64,000 nt of DNA from Russula earlei (taxonomy: Eukaryota > Basidiomycota > Agaricomycetes > Russulales > Russulaceae). The stretch is taken from NCBI GenBank assembly GCA_025769875.1, contig JAGFNK010000112.1:1-64000 (forward strand), given 5' to 3'. Below are positions 34,558 through 45,290 of the stretch, piece after piece. The notes under the pieces were generated by a model, which was not told the DNA's origin, made no database searches, and was given only the letters and a program-made list of their open reading frames with translations. Within the stretch, counting starts at the first letter, position 1. Every line of letters starts with the position of its first letter. The position numbers were made by a program, and so were the translations under genes.

Positions 34558-34795
34558 AGATGTGCTTGTCAAAGTGGTATGTTCCATATGATGATGAAGA
34601 GAAGGTGCATTCTCTTGCATTACTATAAATATTAGGGCTGTTCACTGTACTGTATTACAGGTACAGCTGTATATTTGACAGGTCCAAACGGGTCTACCTG
34701 TCCTGACCCCATACCGTATATCAACTTACTGTGAACTCAAACAGGACAGTTCGGGGGATTGAACGGCCGTATTATGGGTAATGGGTCATATATTA

Positions 34796-35141
34796 CTAAA
34801 CTACTGATACAACATGTTCTTGTTGCAAGTGCAATTTCTTTTTGACTAGTATAAGGGTCCTGATGGTCTCCGCCTTCAAGCTAGTGCAACAGAGAGAGAT
34901 TGCATCTCGCCCACCAGAGAAAACCCTCTCTACAGCCACTGCAGAAGCTGATGATGACAGTGAGCTGTGAACAAAAGGAAAGAAAAAAGAAAAACTCACC
35001 TGGGATGGACAAGATGTCACATGCAAGCCGATACAAGTTGGGAAAAGAAGTTTGGCAGCCCAACCACCACTGAATTGGATTGCAAGTGTCAAAATCCTCT
35101 TGAGGGAGCTTCCAGAACTCAAGGAGTTTGTTGATCGGCAC
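34796..35141 (-). pseudogene. hAT transposase C-terminal dimerisation domain
   Basis: The minus-strand frame gives NPIQWWLGCQTSFPNLYRLA and CDILSIPG, then an intron (GTGAGT...CATCAG). Next come SAVAVERVFSGGRDAISL and LKAETIRTLILVKKKL, with a stop at 34796. This is the hAT C-terminal dimerisation region (W..-P.L..LA...LSIPA...ERVFS). The upstream catalytic DDE part is absent, so the element is non-autonomous. Confidence 0.85.
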
Positions 35142-35365
35142 ACAAGGTTTCCAGAATCAAGCAGTAAAATTATTCTGTGGGGAGCAGTTGAGCATCAAGG
35201 CGGTCTGAGTGGATGGGTTAGATGGGGAAGGGCACGGTGCTATCTTGTTTGCATAATGTGTCTTATAAGGACCTGCAGGAACACCTCAACAATCTCAAGC
35301 GGGACATGGTGGAGTGGAACACCCCAGGCAAGTTTGGTAACACGAGTGGGATTTCGCCAATGCAC

Positions 35366-35801
35366 TGTTGAATCGCACAGTGATAAGGTAGATTAGATCG
35401 TAATAGATCTAATAAAAATGATATTCAGTTTCTGTGAGAAGAAACTTTTGTGTCATATTTACCTAATAAAAATGATACTACAACGCGTAATCAGCTACTG
35501 ATAAGATCATGAGATAGTAAGTACTTACTTCAGTTTCTGTGAGAAGAAACTGAAGTATCTACTGTATGTACGACACTCTTAAGTATCTGAGAGCATCCCT
35601 GATTATTTTGTCTGTAGTAACTATCAAATTGTTTTCACGATCACTATGTGCTAGCTACCAATTGTCTTAGATCACACTATCAATTTTGTTATCATACGCA
35701 TTTCAGCAACTGATCTGAAACGCTTATGTGGTCCGGGCCTGTGGGCCGCCCGGACAGTTTGGGCCGACGCGTCAACGCTTCGGCTACTCTTTATCTCAAC
35801 A
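35366..35801. mobile_element. Solo LTR (436 bp) with target duplication TGCAC
   Basis: Same family as 989-1421: TGTTGA...TCAACA, flanked by TGCAC at 35361-35365 and 35802-35806. It sits inside the hAT element, so it inserted after that element was in place. Confidence 0.93.
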
Positions 35802-36659
35802 TGCACCGCCAAGTGCTCAGTATGACGTTGAAGACACCGAAAACTCCGGGTGCTCCTTTGAGAGATGTAAGTAATGTTTGCTATTTCACTCGGTCCGCGG
35901 ACTCCTCACTTCTGGGATTGGGTCGTTCAGATGTCATGGCTGCACGCGTCTCCGTCAGATCCTTCAGTGGCGCCGTCCCGTAATACGGGACCCGTACACC
36001 CGTAAGACCACGGGTACGGCGCACAGCCCTACTCCCACCTCGACGACTCGGTTCCGTGCGATGAACAGATGACTGGTGGCAAAATGGGCCCCTTGGGCTC
36101 GAGTTGCGGCATTGGCCTGGAGCATATGTCATCCTGAAGATTCAGTACAAAACGTAGCATCTAACATTGTGTTGGCATGATGCCACGGCCGACAACCCAG
36201 GCAGCATACTAGTAACTAGGGCTCAGTTTCCGTACCCGTCGTGTGCAGTGATGTAAAATACACTTGTAACTGATTCTCATTATATCACGCGCATACGCGT
36301 ATACGTCTTTGCATCTAGTGTACTTGTGACTTTAAATACAGCCCATGATCAAGTGATTAGCAGACTATGATGTGGATATTACGTTCCCGAGCCACAGCAG
36401 CGGTCCTAACGGCAGTCACGTCATGCGAATTTATGCTTACTGTATTTCATGCCTGCCTCGACCGCTTCATAGCCACGGTCAGGGTGGCGGCTTCTGCGAC
36501 TCTCAGATCAGTGAGCACCGTTATCCGTCGTCTGCAGAGCAGAGCTGATTGATTCGACGTTTGCTTGCCGCGCCAAAAAAAGAAGGCGCCATTTCCCAAC
36601 AGGGGCCGTCCTTTTCTTCCACTCTTCACGTAGGCACGTTATCGGGGCAACCATGGGGG

Positions 36660-37560
36660 CCTGGATGTCCCAGAATCGCCAGTCCATATCCCACTGGCAC
36701 TACTTCCCTGGCGTGCGTGCAACATGATTTATCAATCTATCATGCAAACGCGCCGCAAGGATACTTACCGTGACCATGCTGGCGTTCCGCACATCCACCA
36801 TGTCTAGGTGTCCACTCACGATAAGATAAGACAGAATACAGGACCGTGACAATGACAATGACCTTGGTCTAGACGTTCCAGAACCCTCCTCCCACAGCTA
36901 CTTCGCTGGCGTGTCGCATGCTATTTCACAGTATCACGCTGCACGCTGACGCGCAGCAAGGCTACCACGTAGCAATCTGCACGTCTACAACGTCTAGATG
37001 TCCGATCACAATCAATTGAGCTGAGACCGAATATGCTCGTATCAGGTCAATCAAGTGTTCCAGAATCGCCGGTCCATATCCCACTGGCACTTGTCCTACA
37101 ACTACTTCCCTGGCGTGAGTGCAACATGATTTATCAATCTATCACACCGCAAGGCTACCGTGACCATCCTGGCGTTCCGCACATCTACCATGTCTAGGTG
37201 TCAACTCACGATAAGATAAGACAGAATACAGGACCGTGACAATGACCTTGGTCTAGACGTTCCAGAACACTCCTCCCACAGCTACTTCGCTGGCGTGTCG
37301 CATGCTATTTCACATTATCACGCTGCACGCTGACGCGCAGCAAGGCTATCACGCTGGCGATCTGCACGTCTACCACGTCTAGATGTCCGATCACAATCAA
37401 TTGAGCTGAGACCGAATATGCTCGTATCAGGTCAATCAAGTTCGTTCAGATGTTCCAGAATCGCCGGTCCACATCCCTCCCGACCCACACCACCTTCGCT
37501 GACGTCCACATGGTTTATCAGACTGACATGCGGATGCACCGCAAGGATACCACGCTGTAA
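36660..37560. repeat. Expanded ~200-bp modules (unit B), with a ~400-bp tandem duplication
   Basis: The block from CCAGTCCATATCCCACTGGC to CAGGTCAATCAAG appears twice in a row (about 36674-37058 and 37071-37440). Unit A has it once. Each block consists of two of the roughly 200-bp modules. Confidence 0.8.
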
Positions 37561-37660
37561 TGTCGTTTCTCAACAGTCTTAAATTTCCACCGCAGGCAAT
37601 TCTTAACCTAAGATCCCTCCCCACAGGTAAACGACATCCTCAGACAATATTGTCTTGAGC

Positions 37661-40400
37661 ATGATGAATTCCTTCAAAAACATTACGAAGGCTGTTTTAC
37701 CGACCGCCCTCGACGTAGTCTCCGATTTCATTCCTGTCAACACAGTCCTCGATAATGTCCCCTTCGCAAAGGAGATCGTGGATATCGGCATCGTAAATGA
37801 ACTTACCGTAAGGCCCATTGTCGAGGAATACGTGGGACGTGCCACTTTCAGGTCAGGATTTCGCGAGTGGCTTACTGGCGCGCGGGGCTAATAGTTGTCA
37901 ACTCCCAGGTTGACGAAAGTTTTCATCACAGATCCCACGCAAAACGATTTCAAAGCGACATTGTCGGGTTCCGTCGCCGATGCAGGACCTTGTATGTGAT
38001 TCGAACGGTGTTTTGATACTTGCTCCTAACAAGGTATACAGTTGATGCAGTGCTAAAATTCAACCGCGAGCTCACTGTTGAATGGTTCGACGAGGAGTCT
38101 CGACAGTTCAAAACCTTCGGGACACTCGACATGCCAGAATTGGAGATCGGTAAGGGGTCATTCGAGTTCAACGACGTCGTCGCCATCTTCAAAGTCAACG
38201 ACTGTCACCGTGGCGCCCTGGAGAAATTCGTGATGGTGAGCAGTTCGTGGTACATACGGGCCGTCGTGTTGAATGGGTTGGAAAAAGGACCTATTTACGA
38301 AGGAAAAACTTGAGTGGCGGATCTCCTGCGAAGACCTTACTGGTGAGTTCCCTGTATGTATTGTGACCTCCACACTGGGCACTCACACCACTCAGCTACC
38401 CTGAAATCGAAAGGCATTATTGTCAAGGATATCAAGCTTCCCCCGAAGCTCGTCTCCCTCAGAGGGTGGAATAACTTAGATAAATGCGTCGAAATCGAGT
38501 CTGTCGATCTACCCGGCAACGACACTCTCCCCGGCATTCGCGTTACGCTTGATACAAACATTACAAATGTGAGCGCCTACGTCGTTAATTTCCGACTCTC
38601 CTTTCAAGCGTATGTTGGGTAGCCTTCAGAAATTGGCATCGCTCTCGACAGCATCAGTTTCCAATATTATATTGGGAACACCAAAATTGGTCGCGTCGTG
38701 TCGACTGGTTCATTCGCCCTGAACTCCTGGCCGTCAACAAAGTCACAATTGAGACTGACTGACCACCTCACTTCCGATATCTCAACTGTCTTTTGTGCCG
38801 TCCAAGGTTTAGGTGAGACTGACTGACCAGTGACCACCTCACTTCCGATATCTCAACTGTCTTTTGTGCCGTCTAAGGTTCATCTGAGACTGCCTATATT
38901 CTCGGCGAGAGTGCCGGACGTCAAGACGTATGTGGACTGCACGATGGGTTACCATTCGATTCTAATTATGCAATTCAGATCCAATGGCTAAACAACGCGA
39001 TCAAGAAACTCAAAGTTGAGAAGATTGAGGTCCCACGCGTAGAGACCTTGCTTAAATCTGTCAGCCTGAAACTCCCACGCAATGTAACGCAGACCAAACG
39101 TGGTGATGCTTTTTTCGCCCTCAAGAACCCTTTCACTGCTCCTGTCCAACTTGTCAAGCTTACCAACACGACTGTCACGTGTGGGAAGTGGGACGTTGGT
39201 ACTGTTGATTGTGACCTCTCATCTGAGCCGCTGGACGTCGATGACTCTTCGCGAGCGCTGCCATTCGCATTCAACTTGGAAGAACCGCTAAAGATCATTG
39301 AGCTGCTGCGCTCCAGCGCAGAGACTAATGGTGTCGATTTAGGGCCCCTTGACGATCTTCTCACGATGGCAGAATCATATTATAATTCTAGCGCACCGCG
39401 GAATGATATTGCACGGATCCAGGCCGACGTGCCCGCGAAGGTGCCTACCTTCGCGAGGTAGGGTGTCCCTTTCAGTACTCACACAAAGCTCACACAATTC
39501 ACTCAGCGGAAAGCAATTCGACATAACAGGAGCCATCCTCAAATCTCTCGAAAACCTAAAGGTGACGCTACGCATTAACAGTCAGTTGATGGTCGATAAT
39601 CGTAAGCTCTCATCTTCAATGTCGATGCAGGAAGTAATCTAGTACAGATTGTGCAAATCTAGTATTCACACAGCCCGACGTACCCGCTGCTATTGTGAGT
39701 TGGCTATGCATGTCGAGTTTCATCTGATTCACATAAGGTAGAGGGACGGCACTGCACTCTACTTGATTGGTGCCATTGCTCCTCCCATTGTACAAACCCT
39801 TGTGGAAAAGGCGGATTTCCGTATTAAAGAAGCCACCATTACGTGCGTCCCCACGTTCCACAGAGAACTCGTTGGTTTAGTGTATTAGGAACCAACGGGA
39901 CGACAAATTCGATCTGGAGTTGAACGCATCTCTAACCAAGACCGGACCTTTGGATGCTGAGATTGAATTCAAAAATGGAGTCATGTTGGTGCTATGCCAA
40001 TGCCTTTCTTACCCTTCTTATATCTCACTCTGTCTAGCGTCACCTGGGAGGGACATGACGTTGCTGAAATCACAAGTCTGTCTAAAAGTATGTGCTTTCT
40101 TGGTTCCATTGATGTACATATTGATAGGTGCCAGTCACTGCGGTCGCCTATGACGGATGTCCTAACTATCAAGCCGAGAACGCCCGCGTCAAGATCATCG
40201 ACCGAGGACGGTGAGTCGGCATTCACTTTTCTCAGATAATCACGCTTACAGTATTCTATGAAGATTCCCCACGGATGAAACGCTACGCAAGGGTATTGAG
40301 TGTACATTCCATACCAAAACTCTTCGGGTTTCAGCTCTTGGCACAACTTTCGATGGCGTTTCCTTCAGCAAGGTCGTCACGTGGAAGGCCACTGTGATGT
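37661..40400 (+). pseudogene. LEA2-like/DUF3712 protein, pseudogene (copy B)
   Basis: It is the counterpart of 23348-26010, starting MMNSFKNITKAVLPT. The early exons and introns are conserved. A tandem repeat of about 70 bp at 38757-38889 (two copies of CACCTCACTTCCGATATCTC with flanks) brings stops into the frame, so the long open stretch of copy A is lost here. Later segments (from 39048, LKSVSLKLPRNVTQ) remain open in pieces. It is more clearly broken than copy A. Confidence 0.6.
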
Positions 40401-40791
40401 GATGATCAGCAACTTCCAGCTTCTCGAAGAGCAAAGAATGTAGGATATACGCAGGGCGCTGAGCGACATCATATGAGGCAATGTTGAAGTGGCATGTGTT
40501 TGGGAACTACAGGACTCGGACGGGTCATGACATGGTCGTGATCGTAGGTTGTATGTACACACTACAGTGAGGGTAGATGGAATGGAACACTTCCATCACC
40601 CCTACACATTGATAAGGAAACTGATCTGTGAGCATGGACTAAGTTCAATGGAGATACTTGGTTCTGTGCTTGGACTCGTGCAGGCAGGTGCCTGCCAGGT
40701 TGCCTCGCCAGCTGAATGAGGGCAACAAATACTTGTAACTGTCCTCGGTTTACTGTATATTCAAGAACATCTCTCACTCTCACATCTCATC

Positions 40792-41560
40792 ATGCCAAAA
40801 ACAATTACTTACTACCATTACTTACTACTTCCTCTCCGACTCCACTCTGTTCCACAAGGGGTACGATCACCGTGACTCCAGGGAGTTCCTTGTCATCGAC
40901 ACGTCAACTTCACGAACGCTACTCTCGACGAGTTGAAACAGCTCTCTCAGGCCTGGGAACCCGCTTCCTTTGGCGTGAACGAGGCCGTGTGCAGTGAGTG
41001 AGAATCACCGTAAGGCCGGTCGTGTACGGTTCGCATACAATCTGGCAGAGTTGAAGTCGTTACTCAGGTAAGGAATCGTTGTTCAAGCTTCACGTCGATA
41101 CTCTGCGCAGCGCAAAGGTATTTGGGTCGTGTTTCCAACGTCACATGAGGGTGGAGCTCTGCTGCTCCGCCCGCACCGTCGCTGACATACAACCCATATT
41201 CCGATGACGATGGTCCTTATTTATGCGGAAGAACGCAGTAGCCAGGTATTAGTCCTGGCCACAGGCAATGCCTTCCGTGAAGCCTTTGAGAGTGTTTTTT
41301 GAGAACCCAGAGCTACTGACACACTCGGATTGAACACTTCGGAGACGACCTCGTGCATGTCGACGGCGCCGTGAAGGGAGGAACGCGATCGTGTGCCGCA
41401 GCGTCTGTGCACTCGGATTTGAGCCGTGCTGTACATGTTCTGTGCGTGAGTTGAAGTCGCCGTGGATCGATTTGCGTAAAGGTGGTTTCATGGACAACGT
41501 CGAGAGTTGGCAACGCTCGCGTCGCGGAAGTGGTTAGTAACACGTGATCATTCCGTATCA
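40792..41560 (+). pseudogene. 2OG-Fe(II) oxygenase-like relic (copy B)
   Basis: It has the same pieces as 26414-27180, including GIWVVFPTSHEGGALLLR. It lies directly before the AP-2 sigma gene in the same orientation. No continuous frame contains the iron ligands. Confidence 0.5.
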
Positions 41561-41600
41561 AGGTCAGTCACTGGCTCGAGGGCTGTGTGTGTTGACGACA

Positions 41601-42326
41601 ATGATTCGGTTCATCCTGGTTCAGGTGATACCTACCCATTGAACTATTCATTCTTACCGAATCTCTCACCCCACCAGAATCGCCAAGGCAAGACGCGCTT
41701 GTCAAAGTGGTATGTTCCGTACGACGACGAAGAGAAGGTGCGTTCCCTTGCGTTACTATAAATATCCATTCCAATCCTTGAAACACAGCTCCGTCTCCGT
41801 GGCGAGGTACATCGAGTAGTCGCTGCGCGCGACCAGAAATATCAGTCCAATTTCGTTGAGGTTTGCAGATCCCGCTATCATTCTCTTTACTTTGGCCTTG
41901 GTCAACTGTCTTTGACTCGCCCAGTTCCGGAATTACAAAATCATATATCGTCGCTATGCTGGCCTCTTCTTCTGCGTTTGTGTTGATGCGAATGACAACG
42001 AACTTGCATATTTGGAAGCCATCCACCTCTTTGTCGAGATACTTGGTACGTCTGACCGGTTTAATCTACCTACGTGCGCAGAGATTCGCTCACGTAGTAC
42101 CCACTGAATAGATTCCTTCTTTGACAATGTCTGTGAGCTAGACCTTGTGTTCAATTTCTATAAGGTAGACCCTCTTTGACTTTCTGAAGATTTCTACTAA
42201 CGCTTATCCCGTTACATTTATCAGGTCTATGCCATCTTGGATGAAATATTCCTGGCAGGAGAGATTGAAGAAACAAGCAAAGACGTGGTGCTTTCCAGGT
42301 TGGAGACTCTGGAGAAACTGGAGTGA
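41601..42326 (+). CDS. APS2: AP-2 adaptor complex sigma subunit
   Basis: Six exons (41601-41624, 41678-41737, 41789-41860, 41925-42045, 42112-42164, 42225-42326) give 143 residues, the family's usual length. The protein is the small (sigma) core subunit of the AP-2 clathrin adaptor, which helps bind dileucine cargo at the plasma membrane in endocytosis. The sequence is continuous with the family: [92 protein letters not shown] and [12 protein letters not shown]. It ends LETLEKLE. All five introns are 51-66 nt. Its first two exons and upstream DNA are duplicated at 27219, but only this copy is complete. Confidence 0.96.
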
Positions 42327-43242
42327 CATCATTTCGGTCGCCTCGCGTTCTGCTCCCACTTGTCGCGATGAAGGTCCTATTTTCTGTGACCAGTAAGTGC
42401 CGCGTCGTCGCCGCAGGACGTCTGTCGCTCACCTAGCGCGGACACTAAATGCTGGTGTCGTCAAGCCATAGATTCACTGGATACTTACTTACGTGTATCA
42501 TCTATTTTGAGCTCTCGATCGGGGTTACCCAGGGGAAAAGCGAGAATAGGAAATAGTAGCACCTACTCTATCATAGCCTTGCCTGGGCCCCTCATCCTTC
42601 TCACACGGCCCGTCAGGCACTAGTCTGAAGTCGAGTACTCTTCACGTCGTTGTTTGTAGTGACCAGCCCTCGAGTCGGCGCCTCACTAGAAGACGTACTG
42701 GCGTCCCATGCCAGCGCGTCCGGCCGCACCGATCGTCGAAATATTCAACCAATATGCGCTGAAGTCGATGTGAGACTGAAGGATGACCTGTGACGTGAAC
42801 GTAATGTTCACCGTCGACTCAGGCTGGGTAGTTGGGGATACGCGGCGCCCGCGCTATAAGGACTTGATCCCTGCAACGCAACAGCCATGATGTGATGACA
42901 GCAAAGCGACGTCCTCGTGGTGGAAAATCGACATTCACTCATTTTCCTTGGACCTGACTTCACTCAACTCCTTACCATAGCCGTGCACGTGCAGTGCGAG
43001 TCACCGTCCCAAGCTTACTGTGGTCTGGCATCTCGGCCACGCGGACTCCTCCCTCATTGTAGGCTCCGGACACCATAATAACAACGAGGCACTAACCCCA
43101 AAGCCTATTTTCACCTGTCATCGCGCACTGGCATCAGTGGGTAATACAAAAGTCGTGATATTTGGCTGCAGGAACTCGGGTCGGCGCTCGTCATCCCCTT
43201 TTCAACGTGAGTTTTCTTCCTAGAGTGTTCTTTCCCTTTCTC
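42327..43242. other. Intergenic region, no gene seen
   Basis: It separates APS2 and the F-box gene, both on the plus strand. No supported frame. The F-box open frame extends upstream to 43162 without an ATG. Confidence 0.5.
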
Positions 43243-44464
43243 ATGCGCTCTCAGTTGGACGGACATGCGATTCGATCCATGACGCTTCCCCCGAGGGTGT
43301 GCTCGTTCATCGCGGGGCATGTTGAAACGCCCCCCGATTTACGCGCGCTTTGCCTGGTCTCAAAAAGGTTCCGGACGGCTGCTGAGCGTGTGCTTTATCG
43401 GACGTTAGACATGCGGGAGACTGCCAATACAATCGTGCTCTGCGGGGTCTTGGCTGACCAACCCAGACTATCGCGATTGGTCACAGCCCTCGCAATACAT
43501 CTAAACGAATACGAAGAACAGCAAGGTGACGATGAGGGCGATCTCCAGGAACAACAGTCGCCATTCCACTACTGGACTTCACTCTCCACGGCGCTGCGGA
43601 ACACCACCCGTCTACGGTCGCTCCGCATCTACTTGAATAGTGGGACTCCGATTAACAACGCATGGATACTGAACAATTGCAGTTTTCAGCTCCACACTTT
43701 TCACTGTGACCTCGCATGGGATAGCCATCTCGTATACTTCCTCTCGACGCAACGTGAGCTCACTGACCTGCACATCTCCGATTTCGACGACGACGTCCCA
43801 GCCAATATATCTTTAAGCACTCGTTCTCTTAAACAAGCATACACCCTTCCCGGCCTCTCCATCCTTGATTGTACCTTTACCGAAGCTGCGGGTGTTCTCG
43901 TCCCGGGTCGCCCTGTCACGCACGTCAAGACGTGTCTCTCAAGCCCGAACCACGAAACCCGACGTGTCGAGCTCGCCCTACTCCTCGCGGATTTGCGGCT
44001 GTCGACGCAACCCATATATTCCCTGACTGTGGCAGACGAATCATACAGCGCGAGCTTCTCTTTGGAACTGTTATCGTCGGTCATCAAGGCGTTCGGGCCC
44101 ACGCCACAGCTGAGGTACGTGGGTCCCCTGGCGTTACCTGTTGATGGGAGTGAGGTGAGTGACGCGCATTCGGCTGTGCCTGACTGCTAACCGTTTTGTT
44201 CCTCCCTAGCGGCTCGTATTTTACGGAGATCTCGCGCGCCTGCGAGAGCTCAGGAGCGTGGAACTAGACGTTTCTGAATGGGAACCGCCACCTGTGTCAT
44301 TTGCGGCACTGCGAGGGCTCGCCCGCGAACTTCACCTATTCGTCCCGTCCGTCATTACACTCGTGTTCGTGAGGGACCTTGAGCCAGCGGTCCTACGGGC
44401 TGTGGATGGGCTATGGCGCTTGACTGGGGATGTCAATGTGGATACAATGTGGAGAACTGTATGA
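43243..44464 (+). CDS. F-box-like protein (388 aa)
   Basis: Exon 1 43243-44154 and exon 2 44210-44464 join over a 55-nt intron (GTGAGT...CCCTAG). An F-box-like motif lies at the N-terminus: MTLPPRVCSFIAGHV, DLRALCLVSKRFRTAAERVLY and RTLDMRE. In this position F-boxes bind Skp1 of SCF ubiquitin ligases. The rest has irregular leucine-rich repeats (LVTALAIHL, TRLRSLRIYLNS, LTDLHISDFD, LSILDCTF, LRELRSVELDVSEW), probably the substrate side. Large, diverse F-box families of this design are typical of agaricomycetes. The ATG at 43243 was chosen; the Met of MTLPP at 43279 is an alternative. Confidence 0.8.
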
Positions 44465-45290
44465 AATCACACCACTTTTCCTCATATGCACGCGGTGCCG
44501 AGGGGGGGGGAGCGAAATCATCCCGTTTTTACCGTCTTAATGGGCCCCGTGATTCCGTTCGATACACCAATACATCACTTATCAGAGCGCCGGATGCTGG
44601 TCTTTGGACAAACCCTGTAACATTGGCCCTGGATAAGTCTATATATATATGCCCTTGAGCGCGCAGCAGCGCTTATCTCATGGTACTCTCGTTTAATGAC
44701 TCTCGAATGCTCGACTCAAGACGTGCCTACTAGTACAGGTCGTGGTGCCAGGCAAGGGTACGGGACAACTTCGTCCTGCCCGCTACGTGATTGCCGTTTC
44801 GAGTTGCTCGAGCGTGCGGTGAATACAGTAATTAGTGAAGATGAAGAAAAAGCCGCGACCGGTTCTGAGGGTATCTCGGCCGAGCAGGCAGTCTTGCCGA
44901 CTCACCCGCCGGGCATCTCCATTTAGATGGACGGCTCGAGCTTGTTCTGGCCGCACCAAGTAAGGTGAAAACCTGTTGTTTCTACCGATCAGTCGGTGAA
45001 ACCGAGCTTCGCGGTGTGCGGCGATGCGGCGAAGGAGCGGCCATCCGACAGTTGCAGGAGGAGGCTACTAAACGGACGGACGGCCTCGATTAGAGAGTTC
45101 CGAGTTCCGAGTTCCGAGTACACGCCGTAAACCCCCCTGTTTTGTGGCCACGTGACGTCGCAAGCAAGTGTGGATGGTCAAGCTTTTTGCCATTTGCCAT
45201 CTTTCACTTCTTACCAATGTGCTTCCGCTCTTGAGCGCTTGTCCACCCTCCAGCTTCACCCATCATTACGTCCTTTAGACGCCTGCCGTC
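44465..45290. other. Intergenic region, no supported gene
   Basis: Contains a G-run and a TATATATATA tract near 44641 and a short repeated GAGTTCCGA triplet near 45095. Open frames of about 80 codons have no recognisable content. Confidence 0.5.

Larger units (their letters stand above)
22069..34632 (+). repeat. Tandem duplication unit A (5.3 kb without the copia insertion)
   Basis: From CTCCCACCTCGACG at 22069 to ATAAATAT ending 34632, this sequence matches 36032-41765 in direct orientation once the 7244-bp copia element and its 5-bp duplication are removed. It ends exactly at the left terminus of the hAT element (34633). It holds a LEA2/DUF3712 relic, a 2OG-oxygenase relic and the first two exons of the AP-2 sigma gene. 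Visible identity is high, with scattered substitutions, a 73-bp inversion and one local copy-number difference. Confidence 0.93.
27219..34632 (+). pseudogene. Truncated AP-2 sigma gene copy, split by a copia insertion
   Basis: Exon 1 (27219-27242, MIRFILVQ), intron 1 (27243-27295) and the start of exon 2 (from 27296, NCQGKT) match the intact gene at 41601. After codon 6 of exon 2 a copia element is inserted (27314-34557). The rest of exon 2 resumes at 34558 ([13 protein letters not shown]) and ends at 34604. The copy stops inside intron 2 at 34632, where the hAT element begins, so exons 3-6 were never part of it. An Arg codon of exon 2 has become Cys (CGC to TGC). It cannot encode a working subunit. 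Confidence 0.9.
34633..36031 (-). mobile_element. hAT-family element at the duplication junction
   Basis: The left end is TAGGGCTGTTCACTG and the right end, reverse-complemented, is TAGGGCTGTGCGCC. The element is 1399 bp including a 436-bp solo LTR inserted later (35366-35801). The octamers next to the ends are ATAAATAT and CTCCCACC; they differ, so there is no target duplication. These flanks are the last bases of unit A and the first of unit B. A transposase C-terminus lies inside. Confidence 0.85.
36032..41765 (+). repeat. Tandem duplication unit B (5.7 kb)
   Basis: It starts with CTCCCACCTCGACG right after the hAT terminus and matches unit A to ATAAATAT (41758-41765), inside intron 2 of the AP-2 sigma gene. 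Beyond that point the sequence continues into the rest of that gene, so B lies in the original position. It is about 420 bp longer than A, mainly from an extra tandem block at 36670-37480. Confidence 0.93.

Noticed and set aside
34633..36031. hAT as a simple late insertion into a pre-existing tandem repeat
   Set aside because: The two flanking octamers differ, so the expected 8-bp target duplication is missing. Kept only as the alternative to test.
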